Origin: Candidatus Caenarcanales bacterium
GTDB lineage: Bacteria > Cyanobacteriota > Vampirovibrionia > Caenarcaniphilales > Caenarcanaceae
Assembly (NCBI GenBank): GCA_030065015.1
Contig: JASJDU010000024.1
Span: 1-64,000 of the forward strand
Direction: 5' to 3'
Length of the DNA stretch: 64,000 nucleotides
Made by a program: the position numbers and the translations under genes. The notes beneath the pieces are model-generated. The model did no database searches. It was given only the letters and a program-made list of their open reading frames with translations, and had not been told where the DNA came from. Of the stretch, positions 8,972 through 16,805 are shown piece by piece (the stretch's first letter is position 1; every line of letters begins with the position of its first letter).

Positions 8972-9214
8972 ATGAGTACCAAAATACGTTTAAAAAGAAC
9001 CGGTCGTAAAAAAAGACCATTTTATAGAATAATAGTTATTGATTCAAGAGAAAAAAGAGATGGTTGTTCCATTGAAGATATTGGTTGGTTTGATCCAATA
9101 AAGGATGCAGTTTATTTGAATTCAGAGCGTTTTGATTATTGGACATCAGTTGGAGCTATACCTTCAGACAGAGTTAGTTCTTTATCAAAACAAAAAGCTA
9201 CAAGTAGTAAATAG
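8972..9214 (+). CDS. rpsP: 30S ribosomal protein S16
   Basis: S16 is an assembly protein of the small ribosomal subunit. The 80-residue length and sequence match the family throughout: the N-terminal IRLKRTGRKKRPFYRIIV core, the basic-acidic DSREKRDG turn, the IGWFDPI segment, and the C-terminal helix-forming part around RFDYWTSVGAIPSDRV. It starts at the ATG at 8972 with no visible Shine-Dalgarno. In many bacteria rpsP is followed by rimM and trmD, and in some it lies near ffh; here it stands alone and is followed by a glutaredoxin gene 133 bases downstream, with ffh 7.6 kb away. Confidence 0.97.
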   Translation: MSTKIRLKRTGRKKRPFYRIIVIDSREKRDGCSIEDIGWFDPIKDAVYLNSERFDYWTSVGAIPSDRVSSLSKQKATSSK

Positions 9215-9347
9215 TCAACTGCTTTATTACAAGGCTTATGAACAGGAAATATACTTTTTTTATTGAGTTTATTATTTTAAATTCAATGAAAGTATTATTA
9301 CTAAACCATATAAAGCTTAAACTTCCTTAAGTAACTTGATTGAACTT

Positions 9348-9617
9348 ATGACCGAAGCAAAAAAAATAGAAATTTACACAACAGATTATTGCCCTTTTTG
9401 CAAAAGAGCTAAAGAACTTTTGAATACAAAAGGAGTTGTGTATACCGAAATCAATGTCGAAGCTGAGTCTGAAAGACAAAAAATGGTTCAAAGAACTGGA
9501 GGACCAAGATCAGTTCCTCAAATATTTGTTGACGGGGAACTTTTAGCAGGTGGATGTGATGGACTTTATGAAAGAGACAGCAAAGGAGAATTAGATTTAA
9601 TTCTTGGTCTTAAATAA
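9348..9617 (+). CDS. grxC: Glutaredoxin (GrxC type)
   Basis: Glutaredoxins reduce disulphides and glutathione mixed disulphides in the cytosol. The dithiol active site CPFC is at residues 15-18 counted from the ATG at 9348, followed by the expected KRAKELL helix. The cis-proline region SVPQIFVDG and the glutathione-binding GGCDGLYE segment also match the GrxC family, and the 89-residue length fits. I chose the ATG at 9348 rather than the in-frame TTG at 9336 because the protein then begins MTEAKKIEIYTT, directly ahead of the first strand. The stop codon lies in the 5' arm of a small 8-bp inverted repeat (9613-9620 with 9633-9640). It precedes a small cysteine protein gene on the same strand, 63 bases away. 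Confidence 0.94.
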   Translation: MTEAKKIEIYTTDYCPFCKRAKELLNTKGVVYTEINVEAESERQKMVQRTGGPRSVPQIFVDGELLAGGCDGLYERDSKGELDLILGLK

Positions 9618-9680
9618 GTTATAAAATTAAAAAACTTATTCAATTAATGAGTAAAACCGACATAGAAAATTAATCCTAAA

Positions 9681-9917
9681 ATGACTGATCTTTTTGATGA
9701 TATAGAAGACTGCGAGGAATTATATGAAGATCGTTATTATGGTTTAACAACAACCGCAGCTAGAGCCAGATTGTGTGGACAGTGCGCTCATTACACAATT
9801 GAAAACATTCATATGCCAAGTGTCCGCTGTAAATTGGATTTAAGGCCAACGGCAGAATTTGATAAATCTATTGGTAAATGGAAAGCCACTTGCTCAAACT
9901 TTATAAAACGTGTTTGA
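9681..9917 (+). CDS. Small unknown protein with four cysteines
   Basis: I do not recognise this 78-residue protein. It has a very acidic N-terminus (DLFDDIEDCEELYED), then a likely metal-site arrangement: a CGQC pair, a later RCKL cysteine and an ATCSNF cysteine near the end, so four cysteines spaced as in small zinc or iron-binding proteins; a fifth cysteine is in the acidic part. There is no signal peptide or membrane segment, so it is probably cytosolic. ATG start at 9681. It follows the glutaredoxin gene and precedes doxX on the same strand, which fits a redox or metal role, but that is only context. Function unknown. Confidence 0.7.
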   Translation: MTDLFDDIEDCEELYEDRYYGLTTTAARARLCGQCAHYTIENIHMPSVRCKLDLRPTAEFDKSIGKWKATCSNFIKRV

Positions 9918-10028
9918 AGAATAACTCTCAAAGAACTTTAAACAAGTGCAAAAATAAAATTATGAAATGGAATTATAGATCTCAATTCCTTATTTATTGA
10001 CATTCTTAAAGAAAAGAGAGGTGAATGA

Positions 10029-10445
10029 ATGATTTTGAATTTTTCTGATAAATATACAAATTTTGGACTTCTATTTCTCAGAGTTGCTTTTGGGATTATG
10101 TTCCTTTTTCATGGCTACCCCAAAATCGTTGGTGGGGTTGATGAGTGGATTAAATTAGGCCAAGTAATGGAAATGATAGGAATAACTTTTGCGCCAGAAT
10201 TTTGGGGTTTTATGGCAGCTTTTGCTGAGTTTTTTGGTGGGATTTTGCTCATTTTAGGTTTTTTCTTTAGGCCAGCTTGCCTTCTCCTATTTTGTACAAT
10301 GGCTATGGCCACAACAATGCATATACTCAAAGGTGATGAATTTAATATTTTTTCCCACGCTCTAGAAGATGCAATAGTGTTCTTTAGCTTATTTTTTGTT
10401 GGGCCTGGAAGTTTTAGTATTGATAAAAAGCTTGTTAACAATTGA
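10029..10445 (+). CDS. DoxX family membrane protein
   Basis: This 138-residue protein has four predicted membrane segments and the DoxX family pattern: an N-terminal LLFLRVAFGIMFLFHGYPK segment, the central FAEFFGGILLILGFF helix, then RPACLLLFCTMAMATTMHI, and a C-terminal helix ending in FFVGPGSFSIDKKL. DoxX proteins are small integral membrane proteins, some linked to quinone or thiosulfate oxidation or to oxidative stress, but function is not settled for most. A good Shine-Dalgarno (GAGAGG) lies 8 bases before the ATG at 10029. It follows the glutaredoxin and four-cysteine genes in the same direction. Confidence 0.9.
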   Translation: MILNFSDKYTNFGLLFLRVAFGIMFLFHGYPKIVGGVDEWIKLGQVMEMIGITFAPEFWGFMAAFAEFFGGILLILGFFFRPACLLLFCTMAMATTMHILKGDEFNIFSHALEDAIVFFSLFFVGPGSFSIDKKLVNN

Positions 10446-10501
10446 ATGACGAATTGAGCTTGAGATAGAATTTGTATATTGAGTTTAAAGTTTGTTCTTA
10501 A

Positions 10502-11830
10502 ATGAAAAAAGTTTTACTGGTTACATTATTATCGATAGTAACCATTGTTATTCTCGGTTTTGTTACTTGGTTTGGGTTTAGATACAGCACAAGTAAGGTA
10601 ATGGAGGTTCCGGTTACCGAATTTAAGACCTTTCAATATGCAGAAGATCCGTCGAATTTAAGTGTGGATTATCAAAGATATTCTGATCGAAAATTAACTA
10701 TTGTAAAAAATGATGATACTCACTTCGATCTTATTCTTGAACCTCAAAATGACTCAACTGCAAAAATAATTTTAAAAAATATAGATCTTAGTTTATTTGT
10801 TACGAGTGAACCTAAATGGACCAAAAAAGATAAAAACTTAGAACTTATAGCTTTTACCGATAGGGAGTGGAATCGACAACAAGCAAGATTCTACAGAAAT
10901 TCTCCACATGTTGAAATTATTGGTGGTGATGGATTCGAAAAAAATCATCTCTTTACTGTTGAACTAGCAAAAAATTGTTTAAATGCTGGACTATGGGAAA
11001 TTTTTCTAACTAAAGGGGATAACGGTCAAAAAGCAATTTACTACCATGGTTGGTTTAACTTTCCTTTGGGGCATTACAAAAATATCTTTGAAAAAATCAA
11101 TAAAGTTTCTTATTGGAAGTATTGGTGGAGCCTCGAACACTGGGTTGATCCGGAAGGTGCACCAGTTAATCTAAAAGCCTTAAGAAGTATTATTGATGAA
11201 AAAGAAGTAAAAGCGAAGTTTCTTGCCGATGAAAGAATTTTTGCCTACGGTGAACAAAGAAGAAAAAGGAGGACTATTCAAGCTCAAAATCTGAGAACTT
11301 GGAAGGACTTCTATGACGGAAGAAAAATTGAATTTGCAACTTTTATTCCTCCGGGATTATATAAGGTTAATGTTCCTTGGAAGAACGAATTTTGGAGAAT
11401 AGCCAGACTAAAAAAAGCGTTCATTAGAAATATTGACTCTCCAGCATCCTCCGAAATTTTACAAGAGATTGAATTGATATTTTCTGATTCAAAGTCAGGA
11501 GAAGAAAATAAGCTTGTTATTAGTGGTATGAATCTTGAGTCTTTACCTCAGCTTCCAGTATGGCAATATCCAAAAGGATTGTATAAACCAATGGGTATTG
11601 GAGTTCCTTCTTTTAGTCAAAATTATGAAATGTATGCAAAGTATCCGGCAAACTTGAGCCCTTACTTTTGCTTGCTACTCGATTCCAGGAATAATTGGAT
11701 TAATCATCATGATGTAGCGGTGGACGGACCTGTTTTACACAAAGATGAAAAAAATCCAAATTTGCTTCATCTGTACTTACTTTCTTACGAAAGACACTCT
11801 TTGGTCGGTCACTATACAATTGAACTCTAA
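10502..11830 (+). CDS. Unknown membrane-anchored periplasmic protein next to resB
   Basis: I do not recognise this 442-residue protein. It has a short basic N-terminus and one hydrophobic segment at about residues 4-26, so a signal anchor or uncleaved signal is likely and the rest probably lies outside the membrane. The exported part is Trp- and Tyr-rich, with a WKYWWSLEHW segment near residue 210, a basic RRKRR stretch near residue 253, and beta-strand-like repeats. The gene ends 50 bases before resB on the same strand. That may indicate a joint role in cytochrome assembly, but nothing in the sequence proves it. No heme-binding CxxCH motif is present. ATG start at 10502. Confidence 0.7.
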   Translation: MKKVLLVTLLSIVTIVILGFVTWFGFRYSTSKVMEVPVTEFKTFQYAEDPSNLSVDYQRYSDRKLTIVKNDDTHFDLILEPQNDSTAKIILKNIDLSLFVTSEPKWTKKDKNLELIAFTDREWNRQQARFYRNSPHVEIIGGDGFEKNHLFTVELAKNCLNAGLWEIFLTKGDNGQKAIYYHGWFNFPLGHYKNIFEKINKVSYWKYWWSLEHWVDPEGAPVNLKALRSIIDEKEVKAKFLADERIFAYGEQRRKRRTIQAQNLRTWKDFYDGRKIEFATFIPPGLYKVNVPWKNEFWRIARLKKAFIRNIDSPASSEILQEIELIFSDSKSGEENKLVISGMNLESLPQLPVWQYPKGLYKPMGIGVPSFSQNYEMYAKYPANLSPYFCLLLDSRNNWINHHDVAVDGPVLHKDEKNPNLLHLYLLSYERHSLVGHYTIEL

Positions 11831-11880
11831 TTAGTAATAAAGTTAAATATAAAAGATAGAGATCAAGTCCTCAGACACCG

Positions 11881-13266
11881 ATGAGCTTTGAGAAGAAAGT
11901 ATATAAAAAAAAGCACTTAATTTTGGAAAAACTTTCTAGCCCTTTTTTGGCAGGAATATTATTTATATTACTAGCATTCATTATCTTAATTGGAACTTGT
12001 ATTCCTCAAGAACCTTTGGTAGGCAAAGTTGCTTTAGTGGAAAAATTTGGTAATTCTTATGAATTCTTGAAATTCTGGGGAATTTTAGACGTTTTTCATT
12101 CCTGGTGGTATATTGCACTTTTGTTCCTTTTAGCTATAAATCTAACGGTTGTTAGCTTCGTAAAAGTTTTTCCAAGGGCCAAAAGAGCTTTTTCGTGGCC
12201 AAAATTTATTGAAAACGAACTTTCAGAAAAAAAAAGTATAAAGAGTATATCTTCCAATTTATGGAATAAGTTCCAAACGATTCTTAAGCGTAATGGATGG
12301 AAGATAAAAGTAAATAACTCGGGAAACTCCCTTGTGGCAATTAAAGGTGCTTACCATCGACTTGGAGCCTCTGTAACTCATGTTGGAATACTACTAACAA
12401 TGTCTGGGGCACTTTACAGCTTATTGTTTGGTTTTAATGGGGTAGTTCAAGGAGTTCAAGGTGATCGATTCATTCTTTCAGATCGTGAGAACTCCAAAAG
12501 ATCTTATATCTTAGTTGAAACATCAAAAGTTTTTCATTCTCCTCTTTGGTTTGGTAAAAGTCCAGAGCTTGAAGTGGAAATTGTGGATTCTAGTAAAGAA
12601 AGTTATAAAGATGGTAGGCCAAAACAATGGACAACAAAATTACAGTTCTTAAACAACAAAGGTAATTTACTGGCTGATAAAACCGTATCAGTGAATAATC
12701 CAATCCATTTTCAAGGTGTTGATTTTTATCAGGCTGATTGGAAGAAAATAATGAAGGTAATTTTTAATAAGAAAGAGTTTGAGATTATTTTAAATGAAAT
12801 AAAAGGTAACCAAGTTGCTTATGTAGCACCATCTCCCAACCTTGGATTGCTTTTTTTAATTACAAAAGAAGCTCCTCAAAAACTTAATTTAATTTCTGTT
12901 AGAGGAGAAATAAGCGCTGATATTTTTACAGGTTATAAAAACCTTATGGAATCAGATAAACTCAAATTCTTGGGCTCACTTCAGCCTGGTGAAGACCTAG
13001 AGTTGGGACCTATGAATTTCAAATATAAAGGATCCTTTGCAAAAACTGGAGTTCAGTATAAAAGCTCTCCAGGAGATTGGATTATGATTGTAGGCATGTG
13101 CATTCTGATCTCCGGCGTAATGATGGCATTTGGAGCTAAACGTACAATCTGGGCCAATATAAATCTTCAAACCAATCAAATTGACTTGATTGCAACAAGC
13201 GATAGATCGAAAGAAATGTTCGGAAAAGAATATAACCGGCTTTTAGATTACCTGAGCGAGTCTTAA
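11881..13266 (+). CDS. resB: Cytochrome c biogenesis protein ResB/Ccs1
   Basis: ResB (Ccs1) works with CcsA in the system II pathway, delivering heme across the membrane and attaching it to apocytochrome c. The 461 residues carry the expected layout: membrane segments near residues 20-44, 75-95, 160-180 and 400-420, with a large extracytoplasmic region between the third and fourth. The N-terminal IGTCIPQEP turn, the YHRLGASVTHVGILL segment with conserved histidines, and the C-terminal GDWIMIVGMCILISG helix are typical. System II is shared by cyanobacteria, plastids and several other groups. A separate ccsA gene is not in the window. It follows the unknown gene at 10502 in the same direction. 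ATG start at 11881. Confidence 0.9.
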   Translation: MSFEKKVYKKKHLILEKLSSPFLAGILFILLAFIILIGTCIPQEPLVGKVALVEKFGNSYEFLKFWGILDVFHSWWYIALLFLLAINLTVVSFVKVFPRAKRAFSWPKFIENELSEKKSIKSISSNLWNKFQTILKRNGWKIKVNNSGNSLVAIKGAYHRLGASVTHVGILLTMSGALYSLLFGFNGVVQGVQGDRFILSDRENSKRSYILVETSKVFHSPLWFGKSPELEVEIVDSSKESYKDGRPKQWTTKLQFLNNKGNLLADKTVSVNNPIHFQGVDFYQADWKKIMKVIFNKKEFEIILNEIKGNQVAYVAPSPNLGLLFLITKEAPQKLNLISVRGEISADIFTGYKNLMESDKLKFLGSLQPGEDLELGPMNFKYKGSFAKTGVQYKSSPGDWIMIVGMCILISGVMMAFGAKRTIWANINLQTNQIDLIATSDRSKEMFGKEYNRLLDYLSES

Positions 13267-13358
13267 AATATTTTCATATTTGTAGCGGCAAACTTGATAT
13301 TATTTATAAAAGTTAGGGATTTTGATTGATAAAGACGTGAAGCTTTGAGAAGTCTAAA

Positions 13359-13580
13359 ATGAAGTGGCTAATAAAAACAAAGTCCGATGTGAATATCAAA
13401 GATTTAGTTGAGAAGCTTAATTTAATTGGTTGTAATTGCAATGATGAAGGTTCTGTAATTCCCCTTGATCAAAAGGAACAAATGTTAGAAGTATCAGGTC
13501 CCAGAGATCTCCCAGATTTACTTGCGGATGAGAAGGGAATTATACAAATTTGTCCCTCTTCAGAAATTAACTATTATTGA
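13359..13580 (+). CDS. Small unknown protein, ferredoxin-like strand pattern
   Basis: I do not recognise this 73-residue protein. It has an alternating strand-helix pattern (WLIKTKSD, DLVEKLNLIGCNC, EQMLEVSGPRDLPDLLA, IIQICPSS) that could be a small ferredoxin-like or propeptide-like fold, but this is only shape. It has no signal peptide. Its last codons and stop overlap the end of the convergent RDD gene by 7 bases (13574-13580), and those terminal bases belong to the segment repeated at 14227. ATG start at 13359 with only a weak upstream GAGAAG. Real coding is likely because the frame carries a good composition and the gap would otherwise be long. Confidence 0.6.
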   Translation: MKWLIKTKSDVNIKDLVEKLNLIGCNCNDEGSVIPLDQKEQMLEVSGPRDLPDLLADEKGIIQICPSSEINYY

Positions 13581-14376
13581 TTTTTGCGAATAACTAAACA
13601 GCTACTCATCATGTCGTGAAGACATTGTTTTTTAGGTGAAAATAGCATCATAAAGTATCCAATAAAGAAAATTAAGGATATGTATTTCCCAAAGTATCTT
13701 CCAATTGCTCTCGAAATAGAAATTCTGTTTCCATCTAGATTAGTAACTTTTAAGCCGCTAGCTATTTTTCCTAATGTAGCTTGTTTTGGACCACTTTCCA
13801 TTAGTACAAAGTACACTGGTCCAAGTATCCAGAAAGTAGCGGAAATTAGACCTGCATTTAATTGAATATCAAAGGCCTTAAATATAATATAAAAAGTAGT
13901 AAGCGTAAGTGAAAGTTTTAATAGTGTTAAAATGAAAAAATCAATTATATATGCCAAGAACCTTCGCCAGAATCCTGCATATTGAAAGATACAACCATGA
14001 TTTTCACTTTCAATATTTTTCTCTGATTCCTTCCACTGAGAATCATAAGACTTGATCATATTGCGAAGATTATTGTACATTGAATGTTTAATATTATTTA
14101 AGTTGTCTGTAAACTTTTATTGTATCACCGAATTGTGGGTTTGAAATAAATTTGTATTTACTTTTTTGATTCGCTGATTTTTTGTCAATTTTTATTTTTT
14201 CACTATTTAATAAGATAGATTTTATTAAATTAACTATTATTGACTTTTGCGAATAACTAAACAGCTAGTCATCATGTCGTGAAGACATTGCTTTTTAGAT
14301 GAAAATAGCATAATAAAGTATCCAATAAAGAAAATTGAAGATATCAATTTCCCAAAGTATCTTCCAGTTGCTCTCA
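13564..14376. repeat. Diverged direct repeat from duplication of an RDD domain
   Basis: The stretch from 13564 onward matches that from 14227 onward with an offset of 663 bases. The first 100 bases differ at only a handful of positions, for example GCTACTCATC at 13611-13620 against GCTAGTCATC at 14264-14273 (both read on the plus strand). The match includes about 10 bases beyond the two RDD stop codons; at the 13564 copy those bases are the last codons of the small gene at 13359. The similarity continues through the RDD domain at protein level but fades in DNA. This points to a tandem duplication of the RDD 3' part. Confidence 0.75.
13574..14080 (-). CDS. RDD family membrane protein (copy 1)
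   Basis: The RDD family has a conserved Arg-Asp-Asp signature in the first helix and about three membrane segments; functions vary and are mostly unknown. This 168-residue protein has FQYAGFWRRFLAYIIDFF near the N-terminus, matching the RDD start (R...D), then hydrophobic stretches, the GPKQATLGKIASGLKV loop typical of the family, and a C-terminal QCLHDMMSSCLVIRKNQ tail. It is a close paralogue of the RDD part of the next gene upstream (14237-15109): most residues from FQYAGFW to the end are alike. It starts at an ATG at 14080 and lacks the FHA domain found in the other copy. Its 3' end overlaps the convergent gene at 13359 by 7 bases. Confidence 0.88.
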   Translation of the reverse strand: MYNNLRNMIKSYDSQWKESEKNIESENHGCIFQYAGFWRRFLAYIIDFFILTLLKLSLTLTTFYIIFKAFDIQLNAGLISATFWILGPVYFVLMESGPKQATLGKIASGLKVTNLDGNRISISRAIGRYFGKYISLIFFIGYFMMLFSPKKQCLHDMMSSCLVIRKNQ

Positions 14377-15109
14377 AAATAGAAATTCTATTTCCATCGT
14401 GATCGCTAACTTTTAAGCCTCTCATCATCTTCCCAATTGTGCCTTGCTTAGGGCTGCTCTCCATAACAATAAAGTATGCTGACCCAATAATAATCCCTAA
14501 GGTATTTACGACAAGATCTACATCTAGTGAAATATCAAAAATTACGAAGACAATAGATAAAGCGAGTCCAAGAGAAAGATTTAATAAGAGTAAAAAAATT
14601 AAATCAATGACATACGCTAAAACTCTTTGCCAAAATCCAGCATATTGAAAGTTGTGACTTGCTACTGTTTTCTTTTCGTAACTATTTAAAGTTTCCGATT
14701 TATCTAAGTCTAAACTAGGATCATTTTGCTTTTCATCATCAACACTATTAAGCAATGAATCTTGATTTCTTTTACTGTTTGAATGCTCCTTAACTTTTGT
14801 AAGATCATTGTGTTCTTCATTAAAAGAAACAGAAGTATTTATGTTTCCGAATTTTATTTGATCTTTCTCTTCTAAAAAAAAGAATTTCTTTGTTGGTAGT
14901 TTTTCACCGTTCAAAAAGGTTCCATTGGTACTTCCCAAGTCACCGACAAAATATTTACCCTCTGGTGTTACGCCTATTTTAGCGTGATTTCTCGATATGC
15001 TTTCATCGGGTATAACAATGTCGCATTGTTCTCCAGCTCGTCCAAGAATTAGTGGATCAATGGTTTCTAAATCTATTTTTTCCCCTGTTTCCAGTATCAA
15101 ATGAGGCAT
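14237..15109 (-). CDS. FHA domain fused to RDD membrane domain (copy 2)
   Basis: Residues about 1-95 form a forkhead-associated domain: ILGRAGEQCDIVIPD, then ISRNHAKI with the phosphothreonine-contact serine/arginine/histidine, then VGDLGSTNGTFLNG. FHA domains bind phosphothreonine peptides, usually from Ser/Thr kinase signalling. Residues about 95-150 are a charged linker. The C-terminal 140 residues are an RDD domain (FQYAGFWQRVLAYVIDL, SSPKQGTIGKMMRGLKV, QCLHDMMTSC) very similar to the 168-residue neighbour. This is a plausible membrane-tethered phosphopeptide reader, but no kinase gene is in the window. ATG start at 15109. Pairing a duplicated RDD copy with an FHA domain suggests the fusion copy is ancestral or that the shorter copy lost the domain. 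Confidence 0.9.
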   Translation of the reverse strand: MPHLILETGEKIDLETIDPLILGRAGEQCDIVIPDESISRNHAKIGVTPEGKYFVGDLGSTNGTFLNGEKLPTKKFFFLEEKDQIKFGNINTSVSFNEEHNDLTKVKEHSNSKRNQDSLLNSVDDEKQNDPSLDLDKSETLNSYEKKTVASHNFQYAGFWQRVLAYVIDLIFLLLLNLSLGLALSIVFVIFDISLDVDLVVNTLGIIIGSAYFIVMESSPKQGTIGKMMRGLKVSDHDGNRISILRATGRYFGKLISSIFFIGYFIMLFSSKKQCLHDMMTSCLVIRKSQ

Positions 15110-15219
15110 GATTAAGGTTGTTATAGAAATAAACTGGGCAGCTTAATGAAATTATTCTCACTATATTTACTTAATTCTCATTTTTCTTGGGCACTTAATG
15201 GAAAGCCCTAGGGAAAATA

Positions 15220-15426
15220 TTAAAAACTCATCGCATACAGGGCAATAAGAACTAGAATTGCACAAGCAGCAGCACCAATTTTGTAGACATCATCAGCAAA
15301 ATAAGACTTTCGATTTTGCAAATATTCTGTTTTATCCAATGATTCTAGAGACCATTCATCTTCTCTTTCCATTTCATCTTTTTGAGAGTTGATGTCTTCA
15401 TCATTAAATTTATCTTCTTCACTCAT
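15220..15426 (-). CDS. Small acidic protein with C-terminal membrane anchor
   Basis: I do not recognise this 68-residue protein. About residues 1-45 are strongly charged and acidic (MSEEDKFNDEDINSQKDEME), and the last 20 residues are hydrophobic (IGAAACAILVLIALYAMSF), so it looks like a tail-anchored membrane protein. ATG start at 15426. It lies upstream of the FHA-RDD gene, in the same direction with a 110-base gap, and diverges from cca. A partner or regulator role is possible but not shown. It could also be a chance ORF, but its sharp charge-to-hydrophobic switch argues for a real protein. Confidence 0.55.
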   Translation of the reverse strand: MSEEDKFNDEDINSQKDEMEREDEWSLESLDKTEYLQNRKSYFADDVYKIGAAACAILVLIALYAMSF

Positions 15427-15560
15427 AATTTATAAATATGTCTATTAATTTATTGCTTAATTTAGTACTTTAATGATTGACTGAAGGTATTGATTGATAC
15501 GCCCATTAGTTTCATTCACCAAAAGCCATTTTTCTAGAAAGGTAAGTCCCCAAATAAAAT

Positions 15561-16703
15561 ATGGATATTCCGGATTTTTTATTTGAAATAAGTGAGTTAG
15601 CTAAACAAAATAACCAAAAAGTATATTTGGTTGGAGGAGCTGTTAGAGACCTTCTATTAAATAAAAATGTTTGCGATTTTGATCTGTTATGTAGTCATAA
15701 CGCTATTGAGTTAGCGAGATTCCTTGAAAAATCCAATTATTTGGAAATCAAGTCTGTTCACCAATCGTTTGGCACTGCAAAAGTTTATTTGAAAGAGCAT
15801 CAAATTGACTTGGATTTAGCTACCGCAAGAGAAGAAGTTTACGAATATCCTGGCTCTCTTCCAAAAGTTCAATATCCATGTGCTATTGAAGATGACTTAA
15901 GAAGACGTGACTTTTCAATTAATTCAATAGCTTTGGAACTAAAATCGGCTAAAACAACTGAGCTGGTTGATCCTTTTGAAGGTAAATCTGACTTACAAAG
16001 TAAATTAATTAGAGTTCTTCATAACAAAAGTTACCTAGAGGATCCCACCCGAATTATAAGAGCAGTGAGATTTGCAATTCGTTTTGATTGCAAAATTGCC
16101 GATGAAGATATTAAACAAATAGCTCTCACGATGAACGATGAAAGAGTGATAGAAATTACAAAGAGAATTCGCGGCATTCGCTTTGGTATTGAATTGAAAA
16201 GATTATTGGAATTAAATAATTGGTTAGAAGGTGTAAAACATTTATCGAAACTTGCAGCTTGGGACTTGATTAGAAGAGGGCTAGTTATTAATAATCAACC
16301 ACCTTCATATTCCATAGATTCTTGGGATGCAAAGTTAACGTGGATACTTTGGAATAATTCATCCAAAAACGATTTAAATACATTGCCATCAATTCTCAAT
16401 GAACTCGGAATATCATTGAAAACTCAAAAACAAGTTAAGAAAGTAAAAGAAATTATTAACTCCCCAAATATTTTGTCACTGAGCCGTTACAAAGAAATTA
16501 ATGGATTGGCAAATGATTTTAAAAATATAGCTTTCTCTTTGAATTACAGTTTAAAAGAAAATTTTGAGCTAATGAGTGAAGCTCTGCCGAATATAAAACC
16601 GAAAGATTTAATAGAGAAAGGCTTTACCGGGAAATCAATTGCAGAAGAGCTAAATAAGATCTTTCAAAGCAATTTACAAAAGCTTCGTAAGAAAACAAAT
16701 TAA
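15561..16703 (+). CDS. cca: CCA tRNA nucleotidyltransferase
   Basis: Class II tRNA nucleotidyltransferases add or repair the 3' CCA of tRNAs. The tRNA-Leu gene in this window does not encode CCA, so such an enzyme is needed. The 380-residue protein has the GGAVRDLLL motif at about residues 24-33, the DFDLL metal-binding carboxylates just after, the RRDFSINSIAL motif near residue 115 and the RIIRAVRFAIRFDCKI neck region. The C-terminal part is helical and less conserved. Discrimination between a true CCA-adding enzyme and a poly(A) polymerase or C- or A-adding form cannot be made without alignment. ATG start at 15561, with an AAAGG about 15 bases upstream. It precedes ffh by 102 bases on the same strand. 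Confidence 0.92.
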   Translation: MDIPDFLFEISELAKQNNQKVYLVGGAVRDLLLNKNVCDFDLLCSHNAIELARFLEKSNYLEIKSVHQSFGTAKVYLKEHQIDLDLATAREEVYEYPGSLPKVQYPCAIEDDLRRRDFSINSIALELKSAKTTELVDPFEGKSDLQSKLIRVLHNKSYLEDPTRIIRAVRFAIRFDCKIADEDIKQIALTMNDERVIEITKRIRGIRFGIELKRLLELNNWLEGVKHLSKLAAWDLIRRGLVINNQPPSYSIDSWDAKLTWILWNNSSKNDLNTLPSILNELGISLKTQKQVKKVKEIINSPNILSLSRYKEINGLANDFKNIAFSLNYSLKENFELMSEALPNIKPKDLIEKGFTGKSIAEELNKIFQSNLQKLRKKTN

Positions 16704-16805
16704 GAAAACAAAAAATTGAAATTTGTTAGGCGCTACCTTAATATTGATTGGGTAATATTGATTAAATTATATAAATACAATTAGCAATTTTTATTGCCAA
16801 TAACC

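Noticed and set aside
9613-9640. An 8-bp AT-only inverted repeat over the glutaredoxin stop
   Set aside because: It is short and AT-only, so chance is likely; mentioned only in the glutaredoxin entry.
16794-16805. A TTG start for ffh twelve bases upstream of the ATG
   Set aside because: The ATG at 16806 gives the family's usual MFDNL start; the extra four residues add nothing.
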